Notes under the pieces: model-generated
What the model saw: only the letters and a program-made list of their open reading frames with translations
Told to the model about the DNA's origin: nothing
Databases searched by the model: none
Assembly: GCA_023105745.1 (NCBI GenBank)
Contig: JALGQZ010000004.1
Location: 68,747,112 to 68,811,111 of the forward strand
Length of the DNA: 64,000 bases
From: Austropuccinia psidii
Lineage: Eukaryota; Basidiomycota; Pucciniomycetes; Pucciniales; Sphaerophragmiaceae
Direction: 5' to 3'
Made by a program: the position numbers and the translations under genes
In this document: positions 41,561 through 50,910 of the stretch, piece after piece
Position numbering within the stretch: position 1 is the first letter of the stretch
How the letters are laid out: each line of letters opens with the position of its first letter

Positions 41561-44260
41561 TTGAAGGTTGTGGAGAAATTTTTCCTTGATCTCCTTGAAA
41601 GAAATAAAATCAATAACTCAATACCAGAATCAAAGGAAGAAAATCAATCAAAAATGGATAAACCTTCATCATCAAAATTACCTGGTAGTATTGAAGAAAT
41701 CCAGGAAGAAAACCTTAATGAAGAAACTGTTGAGGGACAGGAAGAAATGTCTTCAACAGAGAGACTTCAGCAGAAGATGCTAGAAATGCAAGCAGAATTA
41801 CTAGCACTAATCAAAAAGGAAGGCAAAAATAAATCATCAAGTTATACTCCACAAAATAGTCCACTTGAAGAGCAAACCACCCTTCCAAGATCATTCAGGC
41901 AACATGGATCACCTTCACCTTATCCTAGACCCATGGCCACATCAACACCTTACACAGAACAAAGACAAAGTACCTTACCAAGAAGAGTCAACATTTCTTC
42001 CCAAATTCCAACTCCATTACATCAAGAAATTCCAAGAAACACTACTCCAATAGTGAAAATCAGAGCCAAGGACTACAACTTGTGGTTTGATGGAAAGGAT
42101 GTTGAAAGATTCATCAAGAAAGTTGAAAATATTGCAGAAATTGAAGGAGCAAGTGGAAGAGACATTGCAAGACAAATAGCATTTTGGACAAAAGATGAAG
42201 AAATCAGTTATCATATTGAAGGAATGCCAGGATATGAAACAGCTGATTGGGATCAATTGAAAGTGGATATGAAAAGAAGATGGGGAACAGTCTCACCTGA
42301 AAGAAGATACAGAATATCCTCAATCACTGATTTGTTCACAAAGACTCAACAAGAAGGTGGAATAAGAAACATGACACAGTACAGAAAATTCATTGGGGAA
42401 TATGAAGCAATCATCACTTACCTCAAAAGATACCAATATATCCAAGGTGATATCAATCATAACCAGGAAATATTGGCCAGCCTTTCCACTAGTGTTCAAG
42501 AATCAATTTACAAAGAAATGATTAAAGACAGAGCTATGGTTCAAGCCTTGGATGGAGGTTACATAATACCAAGATTGGATATTTTGAAATTATACATTGA
42601 ACAGGACTTGGAGGCCAAGGTACTGATTCAACAAAAGGAATTTTCTAAACCAAAACCTCCAGAAAAGAAAAGAAGATTTGAGGATGAAAGCTGGGATGAA
42701 GTTTTAAAACAAGTAAAAGAACTCACCCAAAAGATCAAAAATCCTCCACAACCAGAGCCTCAACCAAGAAATGAGGGAAAAGAATCAGTTAAAGAAGTTT
42801 TAAATCAACTCAAAACCCTTTCAGAAGCAGTTAATCCACCAAGAAGGAATTGGAACAATAATCAAGAGCAAAGATTCCCTCAAAATAACCAGCCATACAG
42901 GCCAAGGAATTCTTTACCACCATTTTCATCCAGTTACCAACCATACATACCAGCCCAAATGGCTCCAAGACCACCATTGAAGTGTGCTTACTGCAAGGAA
43001 GAAGGTCATACAGCAACTAGATGCACTCATCTTGCTGAAGATCTGGACAGAAGAATTGTCAGAACCCAAGGAGCATCTTACCTCTTCCCCAATTATCAGA
43101 GAGTACCTATGGAAGGAAATGAAAGTGCCAAAAATATAGTCAGAGCTTTTGCAAAAGAACAAGCTGAACTCAACAAGAAATTTATGGAAAAACCTATTGT
43201 CAAAGAAAAACCAGAAGAAGAGGTTAAGCCCACTGAAAAGAAATCAGAGGATAAATCAACCTCAATTGCACATGTTGAAGATTGGTCAAATTGGAAACCA
43301 CCTACCATTTCCTCAGCCAATGACCCTTTTGAATCACACATTGGACTAAGGCAGACCAAGCAAAGAATGGAAAGACAATCCCAAAATCAAGAGCCAAAGA
43401 AGAAAACAGCTCTTCCAGGAGCTTACATTGAAGAAGAAAAAGAAGAAGAAAGAGTAATAATTCCCACCAAATTTCAAAATTCAAATATTCCAAAACCAGA
43501 CCAACCTGAGGAGGAAATTGAAAATATTGCCAATAAAAATGAAGATGAAGACAGTCCAAAAGAAAAGACAGTCAGAAAACCTCAGAAGAAACAAGTTGAA
43601 ACTAAATTGGAAATTGACAAAATTATTAAGAAAATCATGCAACAAAAGATCAACCTCACCATTGAAGAAATTTTGAGGATGTCACCAAATTTTGTCCATA
43701 AATTACAAGAATTATCAGAAAAAGACAAGAAAAAAATTAAATCACTCAACTCAATGGATATTCAAGAAAGACTATTAACATTTGGATTCAAAGAAATACC
43801 AAAGCCCAAGGTTCATTATGCTTGTCCTTTGGGATTTATGGAAATCTTCATTGGAAAGGAAGAATATCCTATCAGAGCATTAGTGGACACTGGGGCAGAA
43901 CTCAACATCATACCAGAAGAAATAGCAATCAAAGCCTCACTAACAACAAGAAATCTTAACATGAACCTCAGAGGTATTGGAGGACATACCACTTCATTGG
44001 TTGCACTATCAGAATTTACTCCAATCATACTGGCTTCAGGTGAAGAAACTCTAATCCACTTTTTTATTGCCAAAGGATCTGTCCATACAGTACTTGGAAG
44101 ACCCTTCTTGGCAGACAACAACATTAGGCTGGAATTTTCTCATAAACAAGGTGAAATACTAAGCTATCAAGAACCTGATGGAAGAAGATTATGCATGCCA
44201 ATATGCAAGCCTCAAGCACTTGGATGGCAAACTGGTCCACCTAGAGGAATGGATTTATGA
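41561..44260 (+). CDS. gag: Element D Gag-protease
   Basis: The frame opens after TAA near 41387. TTG 41561 is not a convincing start; the first ATG in frame is 41654, so the N-terminus is uncertain. Order: Glu-rich coiled segment, Pro/Ser linker with TLPRS/TLPRR repeats, capsid-like domain at about 168-360 (LWFDGKDVERFIKKVE), Pro/Gln-rich linker, zinc knuckle CAYCKEEGHTATRC at about 474, a Lys/Glu-rich spacer, then an aspartic protease with LVDTGAELNIIP at about 772 and VLGRPFL. Fusing protease to Gag rather than to pol is unusual for Ty3 types but fits the distant pol. It stops at TGA 44258; the next ORF starts three bases later in the same frame. Confidence 0.88.
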   Translation: MKVVEKFFLDLLERNKINNSIPESKEENQSKMDKPSSSKLPGSIEEIQEENLNEETVEGQEEMSSTERLQQKMLEMQAELLALIKKEGKNKSSSYTPQNSPLEEQTTLPRSFRQHGSPSPYPRPMATSTPYTEQRQSTLPRRVNISSQIPTPLHQEIPRNTTPIVKIRAKDYNLWFDGKDVERFIKKVENIAEIEGASGRDIARQIAFWTKDEEISYHIEGMPGYETADWDQLKVDMKRRWGTVSPERRYRISSITDLFTKTQQEGGIRNMTQYRKFIGEYEAIITYLKRYQYIQGDINHNQEILASLSTSVQESIYKEMIKDRAMVQALDGGYIIPRLDILKLYIEQDLEAKVLIQQKEFSKPKPPEKKRRFEDESWDEVLKQVKELTQKIKNPPQPEPQPRNEGKESVKEVLNQLKTLSEAVNPPRRNWNNNQEQRFPQNNQPYRPRNSLPPFSSSYQPYIPAQMAPRPPLKCAYCKEEGHTATRCTHLAEDLDRRIVRTQGASYLFPNYQRVPMEGNESAKNIVRAFAKEQAELNKKFMEKPIVKEKPEEEVKPTEKKSEDKSTSIAHVEDWSNWKPPTISSANDPFESHIGLRQTKQRMERQSQNQEPKKKTALPGAYIEEEKEEERVIIPTKFQNSNIPKPDQPEEEIENIANKNEDEDSPKEKTVRKPQKKQVETKLEIDKIIKKIMQQKINLTIEEILRMSPNFVHKLQELSEKDKKKIKSLNSMDIQERLLTFGFKEIPKPKVHYACPLGFMEIFIGKEEYPIRALVDTGAELNIIPEEIAIKASLTTRNLNMNLRGIGGHTTSLVALSEFTPIILASGEETLIHFFIAKGSVHTVLGRPFLADNNIRLEFSHKQGEILSYQEPDGRRLCMPICKPQALGWQTGPPRGMDL

Positions 44261-44263
44261 AAT

Positions 44264-45280
44264 ATGGCAACATTGGTCAGAAATACCCCAAGAAAGAAGC
44301 ATCAAAATGCAAAAAGAGACAATACCATAATCAATTTAACCCAGAAGACCCAAGAGTTATCCATATCTGCAAAAGGTGATGACTTTGGTCAAGATTTACA
44401 AAATACTCAATGGCCAAACAACCTCAAAAGACAACTTGAAGACTCAACCTCTGAAGATGAATTACCCAATATAATTTACAAGCCAATTAACAGTAAGGAA
44501 GAAACTTTCCAGATTTTAGTAGATGGAAATGAGAAAATAAATGGAAATCCTTTCAAAACTAAATCCAAAAGAAAGAAAGTCATATTTAGTGAACATCATG
44601 AGCTCTCAGATGAAGAAATTATAAATGACATTGTAGGAGACCTCAAAATTATTGAAGAAAGAGACAAAAATTTAAAAGACACATACCATATAAACTTCTT
44701 GGACAGACCATTGAACAACCAAGAAGAACCTTATGAATGGCAACTGGAAAACCCTGAATTCATCCAGCAACCTCCCAATGAAGATGATGAAACAGAATCC
44801 ATCCTAGAAAATGAATACAACTACCTTTATCTGCCATATATTACCTTTGAAGACCTTTATGGGGATGAAGCTCAAGAAATTTTATGTGAAGATAAATATT
44901 TATGTCAACTTCCAGGAGCAAACTTGAACAAAATCCAATTCTTAAAGATATTAACTGAAGAAGGAATCAAAGGAAATCTCTCAAATCAATTCTGGGATAA
45001 AACATTTTCAATGGGAAGTTTACCAAGAAGAGGTCTCTACTTCAATCAAATTTGGGCCCAGTGGTACCTTGGATTAAATGGATCAACATATCAAACTGGA
45101 AGACTGAAATGGGTTGGAGATGGATATATATTCATTGATGAAGACTTATGGTGGTCAGAATTTCCATCAGAACCAGAGATGGAGGAAAGAAATAACTTTG
45201 TGGAAGCCCTCAAAGACCTTATTTTGACCAGATTACTCAACAGACACTCACCTTTCCCACCTGGGGGAGCTCAACTTTAA
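44264..45280 (+). CDS. Element D accessory protein X, unknown function
   Basis: 338 aa from ATG 44264, same frame as gag and separated only by TGA AAT, so reinitiation or readthrough could couple them. The N-terminal half is polar with a basic cluster (KSKRKKV, possibly a nuclear signal) and acidic stretches. The C-terminal half is a compact domain with LPYITFEDLYGDE, LPGANLNKIQFLKILTEEG, IKGNLSNQFWDKTF and several Trp. The same domain recurs in 46302-46742 (LPYIEFED, LPGFNLTKYEFLDLL, GIEGNLGNQYWNEIF). I recognise no known family. It has no zinc knuckle, transmembrane segment or signal peptide. Codon use resembles gag, so it is probably a real element gene. Confidence 0.75.
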   Translation: MATLVRNTPRKKHQNAKRDNTIINLTQKTQELSISAKGDDFGQDLQNTQWPNNLKRQLEDSTSEDELPNIIYKPINSKEETFQILVDGNEKINGNPFKTKSKRKKVIFSEHHELSDEEIINDIVGDLKIIEERDKNLKDTYHINFLDRPLNNQEEPYEWQLENPEFIQQPPNEDDETESILENEYNYLYLPYITFEDLYGDEAQEILCEDKYLCQLPGANLNKIQFLKILTEEGIKGNLSNQFWDKTFSMGSLPRRGLYFNQIWAQWYLGLNGSTYQTGRLKWVGDGYIFIDEDLWWSEFPSEPEMEERNNFVEALKDLILTRLLNRHSPFPPGGAQL

Positions 45281-45374
45281 ATAAATCAACAAAATCAAGA
45301 TTTTTTTCTCTAAAATGTATCAGTATCATCCATACAATGTATCATTAGTTTCTTTTTTTTCATTTTATCTCTTT

Positions 45375-46166
45375 TGGCAGTGACTTCCTGCCTTAACAAA
45401 GAAGAAATTCATCAACAAATTATCCCTTAAAAATTAAAAAAAATTGAAAATAAATATAAAATAAAAAACAAAAAAAAACTTACATTAAAAATATCAATCA
45501 CCTCCAACATGGCCAATTACCCAATTTTTGATCCTATGGGGAAGAATTAATAAAAGAAGACCAAATTATTAATAAATATTCAATAATGAAAGCTGAAGAT
45601 GATTATATCAACAAAGACAACCTTTGGCACTTAAAGGATACTTCATCAATGTCAAGAAACCAAGAAATTGAAGAAATCAAGGAATTGCTGAAAATTTTGG
45701 AGGTTTCTGACAAAACCAATGATCCAATTACTCAATAATTAATGGACCAATTAAATTTCAAACCATCAAGGCCCATCTTGAAGACACATAAAAGCTCTAA
45801 TAATCAAAAATCAAATAAAATAGTCAGATTTCAACTCCATTAATCATAAGGCAGTGACCTCCTGCCTTATCAAAGAGGAAAATAATTTCTTATCAACCAA
45901 AATAACCAATTTCACTCACCCAAATAATAAAAATCACTAGGCAGTGACCTCCTGCCTTATCAAAGAGGAAATTCAATTTTATCAGCATCACCATTTTTCT
46001 TCACCAAAACCCAAAAAACTCACTAGGCAGTGACCTCCTGCCTTATCAAAGAGGAATATCAATTCTCATCAACTAAAATCAATAATTTCACTAACCAAGA
46101 AAAAGAAAAACAAACAACTAACCATAAGGTCACTAGGCAGTGACCTCCTGCCTTATCAAAGAGGAA
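45375..46166 (+). repeat. Five-copy hairpin repeat AGGCAG-TGACCTC-CTGCCT
   Basis: Copies start at 45375 (diverged), 45849, 45939, 46025 and 46135. Each has a 6-7 bp stem and 7-nt loop followed by TATCAAAGAGGAA; the first copy has loop TGACTTC, lacks the outermost pair and ends AACAAAGAAGAAA. Copies 3-5 also share CACT before the stem. Spacers are AT-rich, unrelated, 50-75 bp long among the last four. Confidence 0.85.
45586..45738 (+). CDS. Small ORF in D accessory region (50 aa)
   Basis: ATG 45586 to TAA 45736. Acidic and helical-looking (EIEEIKELLKILEVSD). It has a faint resemblance to the DIVGDLKIIEERD segment of protein X, so it may be a decayed or partial relative. No domain known; it could equally be chance. 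Confidence 0.3.
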   Translation: MKAEDDYINKDNLWHLKDTSSMSRNQEIEEIKELLKILEVSDKTNDPITQ

Positions 46167-46301
46167 TATCCAAATTCTTACCCAAGAATTATCATCCAAA
46201 ATCCATTAAACCTACCCTCAAAGTATTGTAATAAATAAACCTGACAAAATTTTCAGATTTTATTACCATCAACACTTCAAAATACACCAAATCCATCAAA
46301 A

Positions 46302-46742
46302 ATGGAATCATGGCCATTACTTGAAGAAAATCCCTGGTCATTGGACACAGATGTCAGCTGGCTAGAAGAAAAAGAAATTTGGACCAATTACATTAATCAA
46401 CAAGAAATAGATGAAAATCCTTACTGGTTCTTTAAAATAAAACCAGAACCTTGTCCTGATATTTCCACCATAATACTTCCATACATTGAGTTTGAGGACA
46501 TCTTTAAAAAAGAAAACTCACCATCAGAAACTCTCATATCTCATCCATGGAAAGAGTTACCTGGATTTAACCTTACAAAATATGAATTCCTGGATTTACT
46601 GACCTGGGATGGAATTGAAGGCAACCTTGGCAACCAATACTGGAATGAAATATTCCACATGGATGAACACTTCAGGAAATCACTGTTTTGGAGGACCTGG
46701 GAATGTCAAGACTGGTTCAACCTTCAGGATTTTGAAATTTAA
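46302..46742 (+). CDS. Element D accessory protein Y, paralogue of X domain
   Basis: 146 aa from ATG 46302. Trp-rich, acidic start (ENPWSLDTDVSWLEEKEIW), then a domain matching the C-terminal half of protein X in order: LPYIEFED, LPGFNLTKYEFLDLL, GIEGNLGNQYWNEIF. It therefore looks like a duplicated accessory gene of this element. It lies just after the hairpin array. It ends at TAA 46740; the next open segment (46793-47074) is in the -1 frame and is open from about 46736, so the original gene may have been longer and been frameshifted. Function unknown. Confidence 0.65.
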   Translation: MESWPLLEENPWSLDTDVSWLEEKEIWTNYINQQEIDENPYWFFKIKPEPCPDISTIILPYIEFEDIFKKENSPSETLISHPWKELPGFNLTKYEFLDLLTWDGIEGNLGNQYWNEIFHMDEHFRKSLFWRTWECQDWFNLQDFEI

Positions 46743-47074
46743 AATGGAAAAATAAGCAAGATTTTAGGAGCATATACTATAAAGAATACCAAATGGGATT
46801 GCCACTGGAGGAAACACTGATACCAGCAATATTCATCCTCAAAGGTGGTGTAGCTAAAATCAAAACAGAAGAATGGGAATACTTCTGTCAAGAATACCTG
46901 TTTAAAGCTATCCAAAGAGAAAGACTGAGGGGAGTAAACCTTATCAAGAAAGAACTAGTAGATAAAATTACTGGTCAAACAAAACCTTTAAAAAAAATTA
47001 CAATAAATTCCACCTGCAAAAAACAAATCATTATAATTGATTCTACAACAAATAAACAAAGGAAAGGGAACTAA
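46736..47074 (+). CDS. Element D accessory segment Z, possible continuation of Y
   Basis: Open from after TGA near 46733; the first ATG is 46793 (93 aa from there). It has a short hydrophobic core (ALIFAIF-type composition: LIPAIFILKGGV), then TEEWEYFCQEYLFKAIQRERL and a Lys-rich tail. Position and size correspond to the last part of protein X (LKWVGDGYIFIDEDLWW), but similarity is weak. It is -1 relative to Y; no slippery heptamer is in register. It may be a separate protein or the frameshifted end of Y. Confidence 0.4.
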   Translation, partial: NLKWKNKQDFRSIYYKEYQMGLPLEETLIPAIFILKGGVAKIKTEEWEYFCQEYLFKAIQRERLRGVNLIKKELVDKITGQTKPLKKITINSTCKKQIIIIDSTTNKQRKGN

Positions 47075-49872
47075 AAAATATATTACCTGCTAAGTCCACA
47101 ATTCTCTATTCTTATTTTTATTTTTATTTTTATTTTCTTTTTTTACCAGCCTCTTTACCTTTTTTTCCCTTTGATATTTCATCTAAAATAAATAAATAAA
47201 TTAAAAAAAGAATTTTTTAGCTTCAAACCATATCACCATGGCTTAAAAAATATGAAACAACTTAAATTAGTTTGAAATTGATCTCTTTTTTGCATCAGGA
47301 TCTGCATGTTATCAAGAGTAAGATTTACTGAAAGGATTTTCAGCAAGGATTGATTAAGCATTATATTTGAGCTACTTTGATCTTATTATTTATTTGATTT
47401 ATTTTTCTTTTATTCTTCTATATTCAATTTATTTATTAACATACTAAACTCTTGGCATCTCTATGCACTAATCCCTTGAGGCTCATAATATAATAATGCA
47501 AGATGATGATAATATTGAGCTCAATGGATTTTTTTAGGGCTCCAAACTTTGATCGAAACTGGTTCCTTAAAAGATTAAATTCTTTTATATAAAAAATAAA
47601 AATAAAAATAAAATAAAATAAAATTATTTATTTATTATTGAATCTTATTTTTTACTGTATTTTACATTTCTTGATAAGGTTTATACTCTAAATTGCTCAC
47701 GTTTTAAAATAACATCACAATTAAAAAGAGGTAATTATAGTGCAAAAACGAACAGAAACCAGCTTTCTCCAAAAAGCATTCTTGCAATATGGATGGGTGA
47801 AACTGGAAAAGAAAGATAATGAATTACTAGAAACCTCATCTAAACGAGAATTATATTTTTTACAGTATTTGATTCAAACAAATTATCAATTTTCATTTTT
47901 TTTCTCTTTGAAAGCGGACAGAAAAAAAAAACATCAAAACTGACTCCAGAATTCTTACATTTTTTTTTCTAAGTGGAGGTAGCTTTCAAAATAATAATAA
48001 AAAAACAGAAAATGAAAGCATTATGCTCTCAATATGCTCAAAGATTACAAATACCTATCGGAATATCATGAAAAATCGCATACAGGCTATAATTTTAGTC
48101 TTAGTATTATCAAGGGGTATGTAACTTCAAATACCAAAACCCAAAAGAACTCAACATAAGCAACAACGCGATTTAAAGGCAAGGAAACAGAGACAACTCG
48201 GGATATTTCTTTAACCAGCCGTTTCAGTGGGGGGACTCTCCAGACCAGAGGGGGGGTATTTATAGGAATCAAATTCTTACACTAAGGCGGTAGCTTCAAC
48301 CGGCAATTGATAGGCCTCAAATAATGCACTTCAGGTGGACTTGAATAAGCCGGTCAAAGGAAATACGAAGACAAACGGTTCTACAGATTCATTGACAGCT
48401 CCTACTAAAACACTGCATAAAAAGCTGAGAAGGGGATTTCCGATTACAATTTAATACAAATCAGCCAATCAAAATGCACTTTGGTGACAAGAATACACCT
48501 CACAAGATCAACTATTTAGTATAGAAATCCATCAAGCAACTACAAAGAATACTAAAGAGGATGCAAGATCACAAATTAAACTAATGCCTCATACCCGAAG
48601 TGGACGAAATGACAGGTTCCAATCTGACTCACAAAGTTTACAACCGCTTTGGGGTCACTTCATATAATAAAAGGAATTTATTACGACATGCCTAAAGTAG
48701 GTTTGTCGACTCTTACTAACCCCGTGGACAACTCCAGATGTTGGAGCAGGAAGGAATAAGCCACATAACCCATCAAAAAAATAAAAAAATAAATGCATAG
48801 TATGCGGTCTTTCAAAAGCTGCAGTGATTCCTACATCGAAGAATTACAATGACAAGAAAAGAAGTTCAGTAGCATGTGACATGCAGTTGCTGCAAGTGGA
48901 ATTAGCTCTGTATCACAGGATGGCAGCAGATTACTTCCAAAGCACGGTATCTTTTGTCCAAATTTAGTAATACAATTACAACAAGATAAAGTTGATGGTA
49001 GCAAGAATTCACCCAGAGAGGGATTACGATGACAAGCAGACAGATGAGATTGCTTCGGCCGAGGTAAGATTGCTTAAGGGGCTTGGCTCACTAAACCTCC
49101 TCACTAGTACACCAGGAATGTCAGATCTGAGTTGGGGTGGGTTTAGCATGGAGTCAAGATTTTGTGATGGCTCAAACCCTTTAAAGCGGTTATGATCACC
49201 TCTGAAGACCTCTTGAAGGTCAGGAAGTGACTAAATCCTCACTAAGAGGTGTTTTAACAAACTTCCGAGTCAGAATAAAAATAAAAATAAAGAAGCTAAC
49301 CTCCTAGAAGCCCAATACGACTGTTTTAAGCTGTATAGACACCATCTGATCATTAAAGCACCCAACCCGATTCACTCGCAAGTATTGGAGGAGCATTTTA
49401 GCCAAATTACAGGGTGTTTTGACACCCATTGAGCCAAAAGCTACTAAATTGCTGGAATTTAAAGGGTCTGTATAAAAAAAACAAACATCCGAAATGGTTT
49501 AGCACAAAAAAAAGAAAGAAAAAGTGCTTGGTAAGGATAATAGAGATAAATACAGCACCCACCTGATGAAGTGTGGAGCCTTACAGGCCTAACTGGCTGA
49601 ATTTTTTAATAGAGTAATGGGTTTAAAACACCCAAATATCGAAGAACAAACCACGCGAAGTGGTTTAAAGGGAAATAAAGTGCTTTTAAAGGACTATAGA
49701 GATGGAAGCAGCCCACTCAAAAAAAAAAAACAACAAATAATCTGCTTGTTTATTTTTTTTTATTCAATAGCTTTAAATTTACTGACAATATATTTTTTAA
49801 AATAAAAAAAGAAGAAATAGATAAATAAATAATAAAAATAAATAAAATAAAAATAAAATAAAAAAAATATAT
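47075..49872 (+). other. Element D internal non-coding DNA, first part
   Basis: No supported gene. 47075-47990 is T/A-rich. 48000-49700 has more complex, less AT-rich sequence with local inverted repeats, such as GGGTGT-TTTG-ACACCC near 49413 and CCAC-GCGAA-GTGG near 49651. Related blocks GTGCTT..GATAATAGAGAT and GTGCTT..GACTATAGAGAT lie near 49520 and 49680. It may be a decayed insertion or a structured RNA region. Confidence 0.4.
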
Positions 49873-50910
49873 GAGTCCTGAACAAGACTTAAAACTGTTT
49901 ATTTTCTATTTTTTTTATTTATTAAAGCTGAATATTACTGATGTTTTCTTTTTGATTGATTTCTCTTCTAAGTTAAAAATAAACAATATAAAAAAAAAAA
50001 AAGCCCTCAGCATGGCTTTAAACTGCTGGTTTTCTTATTTATCTTACTTAATTTAGCTTATTAATGATTATTTTTTTTCATTCTGCAGGGCTACAAAAAA
50101 TAAAAAGCCCTCAGTATGGCTTAAAACTGCTTAATTCCTTTTTTTATGAGTTTAATTTTCAATTTTCTAATTGATTTTTTTTATTTTGAGATGCTACAGG
50201 GCTACAAATAACAATAAAATGCCCTTAGCAAGGCATTAAACTGCTCAATTTTATATTATTTTATCATTTTATTGACTTAATTATTTTACTGACAATTTTA
50301 TTTTATTTTTTACAGCTTTCATCAATCAATATATATAAAATAACAAAGAAAGATAAATATATATAGCAGAATGAGGGATTAAAAAGGAAAAGGCCCTCAG
50401 GATACAAAAAAAAAAATAACAAAAATGTCCTCAGCAAGACATTAAACTGCTGGAATCTTTTTCATTTTCTCCCTAGTATTATATGAAACTGACATATTCA
50501 ATTTTGATGTGCTACAGGGCTGCAAATAACAATACAAGCCCTGGGTATACAACATTAAAAACACTTTCAGAATTTTTCTAAGCTTAAGAAAATGCTTTTA
50601 CAATGAAAATAAGTCCTCAATAAGACTATAAACCTTTGAATACACTTTACAACTTGGCTTTGAAGATAAATCAAAACCAAAATTATCAAAAGGAATCAAG
50701 TAATTTTCAAGAAAGACAACATATGGTCCTTGGCAAGACCATAAACTGCCCCTTCAAATATCAAAAATAAATCACTAAAATTATCAACAAGGACCAAAGA
50801 AAAGACAACATATGGTCCTTGGAAAGACCATAAAATGCCCACCACTAAAATTCTCAACAAGGACTCAAAAAATAAACAAAAATCAACCAAAAGTCCTAGG
50901 CAAGACTATA
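49873..50910 (+). repeat. Nine-copy covarying hairpin family
   Basis: Stem-loops lie at 49873, 50000, 50105, 50218, 50424, 50611, 50722, 50811 and 50891. Each has a 4-7 bp stem around an 8-nt loop of the type CTCAGCAA, usually followed by (T)AAACTGC. Stems change in pairs: AAAGCC/GGCTTT, AATGCC/GGCATT, AATGTC/GACATT, TATGGTC/GACCATA. The surrounding sequence is AT-rich and not conserved. Confidence 0.8.

Larger units (their letters stand above)
45281..46301 (+). other. Gap between accessory genes with hairpin repeats
   Basis: Mostly A-rich non-coding. It holds the five hairpin repeats (listed separately) and one small ORF. Confidence 0.6.

Noticed and set aside
45375..46166. CRISPR-like array of five repeats
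   Set aside because: A fungal retrotransposon setting, unequal spacers of AT-rich sequence and no cas genes; it is a hairpin repeat of element D.
46725..46745. Programmed -1 frameshift joining Y to Z
   Set aside because: AAATTTA is present but in the wrong register, and TGA closes the -1 frame just upstream; more likely a mutation or separate ORFs.
47740..47943. 67-codon ORF in the D internal region
   Set aside because: Low-complexity Phe/Lys product, no similarity to X or Y, and a non-ATG start.
49555..49610. CTGATGA resembling a hammerhead ribozyme core
   Set aside because: The required GAAA core and the flanking stems are missing.
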